From: Bog-756 sp035534835
GTDB taxonomy: Bacteria > Actinomycetota > Acidimicrobiia > Acidimicrobiales > RAAP-2
Length of the DNA: 22,100 nucleotides
Reading direction: 5' to 3'
Assembly: GCA_035534835.1 (NCBI GenBank)
Contig: DATLRE010000086.1
Span: forward strand, 1-22,100
In this document: positions 14,742 to 20,796 of the stretch, piece after piece
How the letters are laid out: the number at the start of each line of letters is the position of its first letter
Numbering within the stretch: position 1 is the stretch's first letter
Notes under the pieces: model-generated
Databases searched by the model: none
What the model was told of the DNA's origin: nothing
Seen by the model: only the letters and a program-made list of their open reading frames with translations
Program-made: the position numbers and the translations under genes

Positions 14742-15923
14742 ATGACACCGCACGACGGCATCGGCCACACACCCCACGGGACACACGGGACGATCCGGCG
14801 CAGCGCCGTCGCCCGCCTGCGACGTGGCGCGCTCCTCCTCGCCGCCGGCGTGGCCGTCCTGACCGTCGCCGGGTCCCTCGGGCCCACGCGTCCGGCGCCC
14901 GACCCCATGCTCCACCTCGCGTCCACCCTCGCGCCGGACGGCTATTGGCTCGTCGGCTCCGACGGCGGGGTCTTCGCCTACGGGGCCGCCGGGTTCCACG
15001 GGTCGACGGGCGGACTGCGCCTCAACGCGCCGGTCGTCGGGATGGCCGCCACCCCGGATTCCGGCGGCTACTGGTTGGTGGCGTCTGACGGTGGGGTCTT
15101 CGCCTACGGCGACGCGGCGTTCCACGGGTCGACCGGCGACCTGCGCCTCAATGCGCCGGTCGTCGGGATGGCCGCCACCCCGGACGGTGGCGGCTACTGG
15201 TTGGTGGCGTCCGACGGCGGGGTCTTCGCCTACGGCGACGCCGCCTACCTGGGGTCCGCCGTCGGGGCCGCCCTCGCCCGCCCGGTTGCCGCCATCCAGG
15301 CCTCCCCGACGGGACCGGGCTACTGGTTGGTCGCCGCCGACGGCGGGGTGTTCGCCTACGGGACCGCCGGGTTCCACGGCTCGGCCGTCGGACGCATCGG
15401 CACCGCATCCGTCGTCGACCTCGCGCCCACTCCGGACGGCGCGGGCTACTGGGTGGCGGACTCCGTCGGCGGGGTCCTCGCCCTGGGTGCCGCCGCCTCC
15501 TTCGGTTCGGCCGCCGGTACCCGCCTGGCGCAACCGATCGTCGGGATGGCGCCCTCCCGAACCCCCGCGGTGGACCCGCAGGACTACGCCCTCGACGGAG
15601 ACGCCCGGACCGCACTGCTCCCGGGGACGTCCTCGCCGATCGACCTCCGCATCACCAATCCGAACCCGGTGGCGATCACCGTCGTGTCGAACTCGACGAC
15701 GGTCACCACCCGGACCGGGGCCTGCGACCCGTCCAACTTCGCCATGGTCCACGAGCTCGGCACACCGGTGGAGGTGCCGCCCCGGTCGACGAGGACCCTG
15801 TCGCAGCTCGGCGTCCCGCAGGACGACTGGCCCACGGTGGCGATGATCGAGACCACCTCGGACCAGGACGCCTGCCAGGACCTCCAGATCACGCTCCACT
15901 ACCAGGGGGAGGCCATCGGATGA
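14742..15923 (+). CDS. Secreted repeat protein: five 42-residue propeller-like repeats plus sandwich domain
   Basis: 393 residues; ATG 14742 with GGAGG 5 nt upstream. Basic N-terminus and hydrophobic signal (residues about 26-46). Residues 67-276 are five tandem 42-residue repeats of the form GYWLVASDGGVFAYGDA, then FHGSTG, LNAPVVGMAATPDG. Copies 1-4 keep the GYWLV, DGG and FAYG core; copy 5 is degenerate (GYWVADSVGGVLALG). Such repeats are common in exported actinobacterial proteins and likely form a beta-propeller or solenoid. Residues 277-393 hold a beta-sandwich with LLPGTSSPIDLRITNPNP, one Cys in GACDPSNF, and ETTSDQDACQDLQITLHYQG, matching the end of the first protein. Its TGA overlaps the start of the next gene. 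Enzymatic activity is not indicated. Confidence 0.82.
   Translation: MTPHDGIGHTPHGTHGTIRRSAVARLRRGALLLAAGVAVLTVAGSLGPTRPAPDPMLHLASTLAPDGYWLVGSDGGVFAYGAAGFHGSTGGLRLNAPVVGMAATPDSGGYWLVASDGGVFAYGDAAFHGSTGDLRLNAPVVGMAATPDGGGYWLVASDGGVFAYGDAAYLGSAVGAALARPVAAIQASPTGPGYWLVAADGGVFAYGTAGFHGSAVGRIGTASVVDLAPTPDGAGYWVADSVGGVLALGAAASFGSAAGTRLAQPIVGMAPSRTPAVDPQDYALDGDARTALLPGTSSPIDLRITNPNPVAITVVSNSTTVTTRTGACDPSNFAMVHELGTPVEVPPRSTRTLSQLGVPQDDWPTVAMIETTSDQDACQDLQITLHYQGEAIG
14940..15569 (+). repeat. Five tandem 126-bp coding repeats
   Basis: Unit borders are at 14940, 15066, 15192, 15318 and 15444. Long stretches of units 1-3 are nearly identical in DNA (for example ctgcgcctcaa followed by gcgccggtcgtcggg in units 1 and 2, and ggcggctactggttggtgg in 2 and 3), including silent positions. 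Units 4 and 5 are more diverged. This suggests recent duplication or gene conversion among the first units. Confidence 0.9.
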
Positions 15924-18148
15924 CCCGTCGCACCACGCTCGCCGCCCTGGCCGCCGTACTGCCCACCGTGCTCGGTGTGTCGGCGGCCTGGGCCTACTTC
16001 ACCACGACCGGAACCGGTTCCGGGTGGGCCTCCGTGGGAGCGCTGGCCGCCCCCGGCGGCGTGGCCGGATCACCGCACGGGACCGACGTGGCCGTGACGT
16101 GGGCGGGGGTGCCCGCACCCGGCGGAGGTGCCGTCGGCTACGTCGTCGCCCGTGCACCCGTCCCGTCGGGCCCCTCCGTGGACGTCTGCGGATCGCCGGC
16201 GGCGCCCCTGCCGGCCGCGCCGACGTCCTGCACGAACTCCCCCGTCCACGCCGGTACCTATTCGTACGTCGTCACCGCCCTCTACCGGACGTGGACGTCG
16301 ACCAGTGCGCCCACCGGGCCGGTCGTGGTGGACCCGGTGGTCTCCACCACCTCGCTCGAGCTGTCCGCAGACACGGCGACCTACGGTGCCGAGGACTCGG
16401 TCACGTTCCGGGCCACCGTCGGCCCGACCGCAGGTATCACGCCGACGGGCACCGTGTCCGTGGCGGCCGACGGGGTCGGACTGTGCTCGATCCGCCTGCC
16501 GGACACCACGTGCACGGCCGACGCCACGGCACTCGGGTCCTCGGACGCCCCCCACACCGTCACGGCCGCCTACGGAGGCGACGACGAGTACACCGGTTCG
16601 GTGTCGTCCGGCCGGGACCTGACCGTCCTGCCGGACGCCACGACCACCGCGGTGGCCGCCGAACCGGACACGGTGACTGCGGGCTACGAGGACTCCGCCG
16701 CGTTGACCGCCACGGTGACCACCGGCAACGGGGAGCCCCTGCCGGGTCCGAACGAGGACGTCACCGTCGACGTCGGCACGACCTCGTGCGTGGCGATCCT
16801 CGTCCCCGTCGCCGGTGGCGGCCGGGGTTCGTGCTCCATCGGCCCCTCGGCACTCGACGTCCGTGCCGTCCCGTACGGGGTGACCACGGCGTACCCGGGG
16901 GACGGCGACCTGTCCGGCTCCTCGGCCACGGCGGCGACCGGGCTCACGGTGGCGGCCACACCGACCATCGCCACGGCGTCGTTGGCGGACGCCACCCGCA
17001 CGCAGACCGGCTACCTCCAGTCGCTCTCCGCCGCCGGTGGCAGTCCGCCCCTGGCCTGGTCGCTGGCCGGTGGCACGTTGCCGACCGGCCTGGCCCTCGA
17101 TCCGGCCACCGGGGAGATCTCGGGCTCCGTCGACCCGTCGGCGACCACCGAGACGTTCCGCGTCCGTGCCCTCGACGCATCGGGGGCCGCGGCCGAGGCC
17201 ACGCTGACACTCACGGTCGACGATCCCCCCGTGGTGACCACCGATGCGCTGGCGCCGGCCACCGCGGCCGAGGCCGGCTACTCCCAGACGGTGACCGCCG
17301 TCGGCGGCGCGCCCGACCTGTCGTGGTCGGTCGGCGCGGGTGTCCTTCCCGATGGTCTGACCCTGGATGCCGCGACCGGGGTGATCTCGGGAAATCTCAG
17401 TTCATCGGCCACCACGGAGACCTTCGCCGTGCTCGTGACCGACGCGAACGGGGTCTGGGGCATGCGCGAGCTGACCATCACGGTCACCCGGGCCTTCGTC
17501 CAGCAGCGCGCCCTCCCCAAGGCATCCGGCACCAGCTCGTCGTTCACGGTGGTGCTCCTCTCGCCCGTCGCGCCGGGCGACACCCTCGTGCTGTCGCTGG
17601 CCCAGCCGTGCACGACGGCCACCGGCAGCCCGGTCGCATCGCCCGTGGCCTCGGCGACCTGGGACGGGACCGGCTTCACCCGGGCGGTCGCCACCGGGTG
17701 CTCGGCCGACGGGGACGCCGAGATCTGGTACCTGGTGGGCGCCGGGTCGGCCACCGGCACGAACGCGACCACGGTCACCGTCACGCTCGCCGCCGCCGCC
17801 TCGGTGCCGTTCCTCGACGTCGCCGAGTACACGGGGGTGACGGCGTCCGACCCGGCCCCCGGTGCCTCCCCCCGGGCCTCGGGCGTCGGCGCCTCGGTCA
17901 GCCCGGGGTCGGTGGCACCCTCGGTCGCCGGGGAACTCGTGATCACCACCGCCTTCGTCGCCCCGTCCACACCGTCGTCCCTGCCCACCCAGATGGTCCC
18001 GTTCGTACTGCTCAACCAGACGAGCCCCTACCAGGGCTTCGGGGCCTACCTGGTCGACCCGACGACCTCGCCGGTCACGTACACGTGCACACCGACGGCA
18101 CCGGGCGCCTGGTCGGCCGTGGCCACTGCCTTCGCCATGGCGTCGTAG
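15920..18148 (+). CDS. Large exported Ig-like/FN3-like surface protein with SipW-like signal
   Basis: 742 residues; the ATG at 15920 overlaps the previous stop (ATGA). Signal: a hydrophobic stretch ending SAAWAYFTTTGTGSGWASVG, the same motif as in the first gene of the operon. Domains by eye: FN3-like (about 45-140, VAVTWAGVPAPGGGAVGYVV ... TYSYVVTALYR); two Big_3-type Ig-like domains (about 143-240 and 241-335; ATYGAEDSVTFRATVG, HTVTAAYGGDDEYTGSV); two He_PIG-type domains (about 340-520; LPTGLALDPATGEISGSV and LPDGLTLDAATGVISGNL); and a C-terminal region of about 220 residues with AEYTGV near its middle. No LPXTG motif or C-terminal anchor helix is seen, so it is either released or held by partners. 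Likely adhesion or matrix protein; binding target unknown. Confidence 0.82.
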   Translation: MTRRTTLAALAAVLPTVLGVSAAWAYFTTTGTGSGWASVGALAAPGGVAGSPHGTDVAVTWAGVPAPGGGAVGYVVARAPVPSGPSVDVCGSPAAPLPAAPTSCTNSPVHAGTYSYVVTALYRTWTSTSAPTGPVVVDPVVSTTSLELSADTATYGAEDSVTFRATVGPTAGITPTGTVSVAADGVGLCSIRLPDTTCTADATALGSSDAPHTVTAAYGGDDEYTGSVSSGRDLTVLPDATTTAVAAEPDTVTAGYEDSAALTATVTTGNGEPLPGPNEDVTVDVGTTSCVAILVPVAGGGRGSCSIGPSALDVRAVPYGVTTAYPGDGDLSGSSATAATGLTVAATPTIATASLADATRTQTGYLQSLSAAGGSPPLAWSLAGGTLPTGLALDPATGEISGSVDPSATTETFRVRALDASGAAAEATLTLTVDDPPVVTTDALAPATAAEAGYSQTVTAVGGAPDLSWSVGAGVLPDGLTLDAATGVISGNLSSSATTETFAVLVTDANGVWGMRELTITVTRAFVQQRALPKASGTSSSFTVVLLSPVAPGDTLVLSLAQPCTTATGSPVASPVASATWDGTGFTRAVATGCSADGDAEIWYLVGAGSATGTNATTVTVTLAAAASVPFLDVAEYTGVTASDPAPGASPRASGVGASVSPGSVAPSVAGELVITTAFVAPSTPSSLPTQMVPFVLLNQTSPYQGFGAYLVDPTTSPVTYTCTPTAPGAWSAVATAFAMAS

Positions 18149-18205
18149 GGGCGGCGGCCCTTGGCGGGCACATCGCGGCGTCCACCGGCCACGGCCCGGA
18201 CGGCG

Positions 18206-18233
18206 CGGGATCGGTCCCGCTGCCCCGATCCCG
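18206..18233 (+). terminator. Hairpin downstream of the secretory operon
   Basis: CGGGATCGG / CCGATCCCG, 9 bp with a 10-nt loop, 57 bp after the stop of the last secretory gene. No T tract. Confidence 0.5.
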
Positions 18234-18306
18234 ACCCCGACAACGCAAGAGCGTGCGATTCCGATGCGGCACAACGCCTCGAGCGACTGAAGGGTTCCTG
18301 GGGTCC

Positions 18307-18453
18307 ATGAGGCGACTTGCGCTGATCGCGATGGTGGCGCTCGGATGCGGTTCCTCCGCTGCTACGACGCATCCGAACGCACTCCGGCAGGCCCGTCCCG
18401 CGGCAGCACCCGGCACATGCAGCCCGGGAGGTCGACTCCTCCGACGGCCGTGA
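18307..18453 (+). CDS. Short lipoprotein-like ORF, possibly a gene remnant
   Basis: 48 residues. The N-terminus MRRLALIAMVALGCGSSAA looks like a lipoprotein signal: basic start, hydrophobic core, then a Cys at position 14 in a relaxed lipobox (ALGC). After it come about 34 residues rich in Ala, Arg and Pro with no known motif. A GAAGGG stretch lies about 11 nt upstream. Because true lipoproteins this short are uncommon, this may be the front end of a decayed gene. It follows the secretory operon after its terminator and precedes a hairpin at 18459-18478. Confidence 0.35.
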   Translation: MRRLALIAMVALGCGSSAATTHPNALRQARPAAAPGTCSPGGRLLRRP

Positions 18454-18455
18454 AG

Positions 18456-18746
18456 TCAGGCCGCCTTGGTCGGCGGCCGGATCGGCCCCAAGGTCGGGTC
18501 CGCCGACGGGCCTACGGACGGCCATCGGGCGGCGAGGTCGCCCAATCCGGCGTTACGTCTGGCCGCCTGATACCCCAACCGTCGAACCCGACGACGTGGG
18601 CTGGTGACCGCCTCATCGGCGGTGACCACCACGCCATCCACGGATACGGCCCAACCGACGACGTCGTCGAGGCAGAGGAGGGCGTGCCGCCCGGCGAGGG
18701 GAGACCGAAGCCCATCACGAGAACCGATGTGAAGTACGTTGGGCAT
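18456..18746 (-). CDS. Hypothetical 96-residue protein, possible toxin-antitoxin remnant
   Basis: ATG 18746 is preceded by TAGCAT with 6 nt between, the leaderless layout seen at other genes here, which supports real expression. The start MPNVLHI resembles the opening of ribbon-helix-helix VapB/FitA antitoxins, followed by DGLRSPLAGRHALLCLDDVV, which roughly follows the expected helix pattern. The second half (SPRRRVRRLGYQAARRNAG, LGDLAARWPSVG) is basic and unlike an antitoxin tail, so the gene may be a decayed or frameshifted copy. It lies 16 bp after another antitoxin-like remnant on the same strand. No database comparison was possible; treat it as hypothetical. Confidence 0.4.
   Translation of the reverse strand: MPNVLHIGSRDGLRSPLAGRHALLCLDDVVGWAVSVDGVVVTADEAVTSPRRRVRRLGYQAARRNAGLGDLAARWPSVGPSADPTLGPIRPPTKAA
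18459..18478. terminator. 7-bp hairpin between converging small ORFs
   Basis: GGCCGCC / GGCGGCC with a 6-nt loop (ttggtc), 5 bp after the plus-strand lipoprotein-like ORF and inside the last codons of the minus-strand 96-residue ORF. Confidence 0.4.
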
Positions 18747-18752
18747 ATCTAC

Positions 18753-18758
18753 ATGCTA
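18753..18758 (-). promoter_or_regulatory. Leaderless -10 box TAGCAT
   Basis: TAGCAT on the minus strand ends 6 nt before the ATG at 18746, inside an AT-rich patch (TATAGCATGTAGATATG) that is unusual in this GC-rich DNA. Confidence 0.5.
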
Positions 18759-18762
18759 TAGG

Positions 18763-18915
18763 TTAGCCCGTCGGTTTCCTCCGCGGCCTGGCCATTCGGG
18801 CCACCCCGGTCCGGCCCGTTCCCTCGACCCGGGCCAACGGCTCGGCGTCGGCAGCCGGCTCGTTCGGTAGGCGCACCGTGATGTTCTTCGTCAGGGTGGC
18901 ATGCTTCGACGCCAC
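18763..18915 (-). pseudogene. Truncated ribbon-helix-helix antitoxin (CopG/VapB-like) remnant
   Basis: A frame from GTG 18915 to TAA 18763 encodes 50 residues. Residues 3-34 read SKHATLTKNITVRLPNEPAA then DAEPLARVEGTG. This is very close to the common antitoxin pattern TKNITVRLPDELAADAEALARVEG, whose beta-strand (NITVRLP) and first helix bind DNA as a dimer. After EGTG the expected second helix (SVNELVREAL-type) is replaced by RTGVARMARPRRKPTG and a stop, so the fold and the toxin-binding tail are missing. Two Pro substitutions (NEPAA, AEPLA) would also break the helix. No toxin gene follows directly; the next ORF starts 16 bp downstream. The family call is by eye but the match is distinctive. 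Confidence 0.6.
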
Positions 18916-19180
18916 CGCCCCGACCGCCGGCTCGTGCGCACTGCATCTGCGACCGTCCGGACGGGACCCCTGGATCGGGGCCTGGGGCCGGTAACCGAGG
19001 TCGAAGACGCCTGGAGCGGGATGGTCCGGTAGGTGACACCTGCCGAACGTGCCGGACCGGGGATGTCAGGAACGTTGTCTCCGTCCCGAACGCACGAGGA
19101 CGCGTCCAGGTGTTGGGCGACGGCGTGGTTGTTGTCAAGACCCGGTACCCGCTCGACACATCGGTCCCGGACGCGGAACA

Positions 19181-19200
19181 GAGGCCCCCGAAAGGGCCTC
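19181..19200 (-). terminator. Terminator of the tRNA-Gly fragment
   Basis: GAGGCCC / GGGCCTC, 7 bp with a 6-nt loop, 5 bp past the CCA end of the tRNA fragment on the minus strand. Its retention shows that the DNA to the left is the native downstream flank of the tRNA gene. Confidence 0.7.
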
Positions 19201-19205
19201 CGACC

Positions 19206-19250
19206 TGGAGCGGACGACGGGATTCGAACCCGCGGCCCCAACCTTGGCAA
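19206..19250 (-). tRNA. 3' half of tRNA-Gly(GCC), probable attachment-site scar
   Basis: On the minus strand this is the 3' part of a tRNA: anticodon loop TTGCCAA with anticodon GCC, 3' anticodon strand GGTTG, variable region, T arm GCGGG-TTCGAAT-CCCGT, acceptor strand CGTCCGC, discriminator T and encoded CCA (19206-19208). U at the discriminator fits glycine. The 5' acceptor strand, D arm and 5' anticodon strand (expected CAACC) are absent; the sequence upstream is unrelated (TTTACG). Breaking at the anticodon loop is typical of tyrosine-recombinase integration into tRNA genes, where the distal end of the element keeps a copy of the 3' half. The 265 bp between 18916 and 19180 hold no gene I can support. 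Confidence 0.85.
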
Positions 19251-19351
19251 CGTAAACAAGGCCGATTCTGACCTGGGCAAATCTGCGACTGCCCTGGTCA
19301 GAAGATACGGGCGTATGACCTCGAACTAGCCCGAACGACCCGGACGGCGCG

Positions 19352-19510
19352 ATGGAAACGCAATGGAACGAGGCTGACATCGATGCGCGGTGGCCCACGG
19401 AGTCGCCAATCTCACCGGACCCCGCCGCCGTTCGTCGGGCGATCGGCACGGAGTTATTAACTGCCCCCGACCGCACAACTGGGATAGCCATTCTGCCTCG
19501 GCTTATATAA
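19352..19510 (+). CDS. Hypothetical 52-residue protein
   Basis: ATG 19352 to TAA 19508-19510. The sequence starts METQWNEADIDARWP, continues with SPDPAAVRRAIGTELLTAPD and ends GIAILPRLI. It has a plausible acidic/polar composition, but no family is recognised and there is no good ribosome site. Codon use is less GC-biased (TTA TTA, ATA) than the chromosomal genes, fitting acquired DNA. Its stop codon overlaps the TATAAT box of the next gene. It could be an element-borne small gene or a chance frame. Confidence 0.3.
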   Translation: METQWNEADIDARWPTESPISPDPAAVRRAIGTELLTAPDRTTGIAILPRLI

Positions 19511-19511
19511 T
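19506..19511 (+). promoter_or_regulatory. Consensus -10 box TATAAT before the AbrB antitoxin
   Basis: A perfect TATAAT in GC-rich DNA, followed by the antitoxin gene. A start near 19518 would give a leader of about 45 nt containing GGAGGAG (19536-19542). The -35 region is weak (GATAGC at about 19483). Confidence 0.55.
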
Positions 19512-19565
19512 GAACTAGCGACGTCGTACAATGCCGGAGGAGCGATCAAGACCATCAACTACGTG

Positions 19566-19733
19566 ATGAAGGTGTCCACCAACGGACAGGTTTCGATACC
19601 AGCCGAAGCGCGGGCACGGTGGAACACCGATCAGGTCGTGGACCTCGGGGACCGGGTGGTCCTGCGGCCGCTGCCGGCCGATCCTGTGGGGGAACTCCGA
19701 GGCAAGTTCAAGAGGCGCGGTCCGAGTAGTTAG
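19566..19733 (+). pseudogene. AbrB/VapB-type antitoxin, N-terminal part, cut by an IS element
   Basis: Antitoxin of a PIN-toxin pair; a SpoVT/AbrB-fold dimer that binds the operon promoter. ATG 19566 gives 55 residues: MKVSTNGQVSIPAEARARWN, then VVDLGDRVVLRPLPADP and GELRGKFKRRGPSS, ending at TAG 19731-19733. Related antitoxins continue after GPSS with a charged helix that neutralises the toxin. That helix is found after the IS element (20743-20796). The TAG is formed by the target TTA plus the first IS base G. The GGAGGAG site is 20-23 nt from ATG/GTG, but only 2 nt from an in-frame ATC at 19545, so an altered original start upstream is possible. A short frame from ATG 19531 ends in TGATG, overlapping the ATG at 19566. 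Confidence 0.85.
19730..19732. repeat. Left target-site duplication TTA of the IS element
   Basis: TTA directly left of the terminal repeat. The same TTA follows the right end (20739-20741). A 3-bp TNA duplication is usual for some IS5-family groups. Confidence 0.7.
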
Positions 19734-19755
19734 TGGCCTCGCGGATAGGGACACA
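19733..19755 (+). repeat. Left terminal inverted repeat of the IS
   Basis: Starts GTGGCCTC, then the core GCGGATAGGGAC and ACA; pairs with 20716-20738. Mismatches lie at positions 2, 4, 5, 8 and 21. Confidence 0.85.
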
Positions 19756-19805
19756 GGCGCGACCCTGTCAAGCACTTCCATCTGAGGGCCCGTGACCATC
19801 CACCG

Positions 19806-19857
19806 GTCGTAGGGGTGGCCCCGAGAAAATCGGGGTGTTGTCCCACCCACCTACGAC
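19806..19857 (+). promoter_or_regulatory. Long hairpin directly upstream of the transposase start
   Basis: Outer arms GTCGTAGG (19806-19813) and CCTACGAC (19850-19857) are exact complements; an inner stem CCCCGA / TCGGGG (19819-19824, 19830-19835) has a GAAAA loop. The structure ends one base before ATG 19859. In a transcript entering from outside the IS it would mask the start, a known way of limiting transposase. Confidence 0.65.
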
Positions 19858-19858
19858 C

Positions 19859-20359
19859 ATGTGGAGGTACCCCATTATCATGTGCGCGCTCGAACCCGAA
19901 GTGTTCGATACCGTCTGGACTGCCGTTTCGGGCCGGCTCCCGATTCGCAACGAGACCCATCCGCTCGGTTGCCACCGGCCTCGAGCATCCGACTGGGACT
20001 GCTTCGAGGTAATGCTGGTGCGCCTGGTCACCGGGTGCTCGTGGGTGGACGCCGAGCAGTTGTGCGGGAACAAGGTGTCGGACACGACGGCCCGGGCCCG
20101 ACGGGACGAGTGGATCGCCGCCGGGGTGTTTGACGCTGTAGCTGCCGAGGCCCTGGCCGCCTACGACAAGATCATCGGACTCGACCTCTCCGACGTGTCG
20201 CTGGACGGCTCGCTCCACAAAAGCCCTTGTGGGGGTGAGGGAACGGGCAAGAACCCGACCGACCGGGGCAAGCTCGGCTGGAAGTGGTCGATCCTCACCG
20301 ACCGGAACGGCATCCCGATCGGGGTGGCCATAGACGGCGCCAACCGCAACGACCGGTGA
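19859..20359 (+). CDS. IS5-family transposase, orfA
   Basis: 166 residues from ATG 19859 (an alternative ATG at 19880 gives MCALEPEVFDTVW). N-terminal helix-turn-helix/DUF4096-like region: a strand of helix, then RASDWDCFEVMLVRLVTGCS, VDAEQLCGNKVSDTTARARR, DEWIAAGVFDAV. The first catalytic Asp lies in LDLSDVSLDGSLHKSP, followed by the family Gly/Lys stretch GEGTGKNPTDRGKLGWKWSI and LTDRNGIPIGVAIDGANRND. It stops right after the conserved DGANRND block, inside what should be one DDE domain, so it needs orfB for activity. Expressed from within the IS behind a hairpin. Confidence 0.85.
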   Translation: MWRYPIIMCALEPEVFDTVWTAVSGRLPIRNETHPLGCHRPRASDWDCFEVMLVRLVTGCSWVDAEQLCGNKVSDTTARARRDEWIAAGVFDAVAAEALAAYDKIIGLDLSDVSLDGSLHKSPCGGEGTGKNPTDRGKLGWKWSILTDRNGIPIGVAIDGANRNDR

Positions 20360-20733
20360 TGCTCACTCCGACCCTCGACGACGCCGGAGTGAGAGGACTG
20401 CTCCGTGACATCGAGACCATCTGGCTCGACCGGGGCTACGACTCGAAGGCCACGGTCGACCGCTTCAAGGAACACCACCTCTCCGACGCGGTTATCGCCA
20501 AGCGGCGCAAGCGCGGTGATACCGAGCCGAAGAAGAAACAGCCGATGGGACTGCGGTGGCCGGTCGAGCGCACCAACTCCTGGCTCTCGAACTTCGGGCA
20601 GCTCCGTCGCAATACGGACCGCAAGAGCGTCCACCGTCTTGCCCAGTACGCCCTCGCTGTCATCTTCCTGCTCACTGCCAAGCTCATCGATTGGCGGAAC
20701 CGCTGGTCACGAGGATGCGTCCCTATCCGCTAG
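20359..20733 (+). CDS. IS5-family transposase, orfB
   Basis: ATG 20359 overlaps the orfA stop (TGATG); 124 residues. It holds the remaining catalytic residues: the second Asp in IETIWLDRGYDSKATVDRF and the Glu in MGLRWPVERTNSWLSNFGQL, with the RRNTDRKSVH block and a C-terminal hydrophobic helix YALAVIFLLTAKLIDW. A -1 shift at the orfA end would read GANRND-PVMLTPTLDD, the expected continuous sequence. No classic slippery heptamer is seen at the junction, so either -1 frameshifting at another motif, stop-start coupling, or a one-base loss in a once-single gene explains the split. Confidence 0.85.
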   Translation: MLTPTLDDAGVRGLLRDIETIWLDRGYDSKATVDRFKEHHLSDAVIAKRRKRGDTEPKKKQPMGLRWPVERTNSWLSNFGQLRRNTDRKSVHRLAQYALAVIFLLTAKLIDWRNRWSRGCVPIR

Positions 20734-20738
20734 CGCTC
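20716..20738 (-). repeat. Right terminal inverted repeat of the IS
   Basis: Read on the minus strand it starts GAGCGCTA, then the core GCGGATAGGGAC and GCA. It begins directly inside the right TTA duplication. Confidence 0.85.
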
Positions 20739-20741
20739 TTA
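20739..20741. repeat. Right target-site duplication TTA
   Basis: Second copy of the TTA found at 19730-19732, immediately outside the right terminal repeat. Confidence 0.7.
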
Positions 20742-20742
20742 G

Positions 20743-20796
20743 CGCAGCCGTCGCCAGTCGAGGAGCGACGATGCAGCCCGCGAACGCCAAAAGTGA
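20743..20796 (+). pseudogene. Detached C-terminal end of the AbrB/VapB antitoxin
   Basis: Seventeen codons, RSRRQSRSDDAARERQK, and a TGA at 20794-20796 that overlaps the toxin GTG (GTGA). This charged helix is the type of toxin-binding tail that follows GPS(S/T) in VapB antitoxins. If the IS and one TTA are removed, it rejoins the N-terminal part in the same frame, except that one TAG codon stands at the junction. It has no start codon or ribosome site of its own. Confidence 0.75.

Larger units (their letters stand above)
19733..20738 (+). mobile_element. IS5-family insertion sequence, 1006 bp, two overlapping transposase frames
   Basis: Bounded by 23-bp imperfect terminal inverted repeats (18/23 identical, with a perfect 12-bp core GCGGATAGGGAC) and 3-bp TTA duplications. 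It carries orfA and orfB in different frames with a TGATG junction, encoding together a DDE transposase of the IS5 family. Two-frame organisation fits the IS427-like group. It sits inside an antitoxin reading frame upstream of the toxin gene and appears complete, so it may still be able to move if a full transposase is made by frameshifting or coupling. Confidence 0.9.

Noticed and set aside
14940..15569. Regular 126-bp repeats considered as a CRISPR-like array
   Set aside because: They are contiguous in-frame coding repeats with no spacers; the encoded protein repeat explains them.
18345..18761. 139-codon plus-strand frame opposite the 96-residue ORF
   Set aside because: No motif, no ribosome site, and the opposite frame has a good promoter and start.
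19033..19329. Plus-strand frame with GADDGIRTRGPNLG
   Set aside because: DGIRTR-type strings arise from antisense translation of tRNA T arms; here it is the tRNA-Gly fragment on the minus strand.
19730..20742. A 4-bp TTAG target duplication for the IS element
   Set aside because: TTAG is present on both sides, but then the terminal repeats would align with unequal ends (7 against 8 bases before the core). TTA with the IS starting at G gives equal 23-bp repeats.
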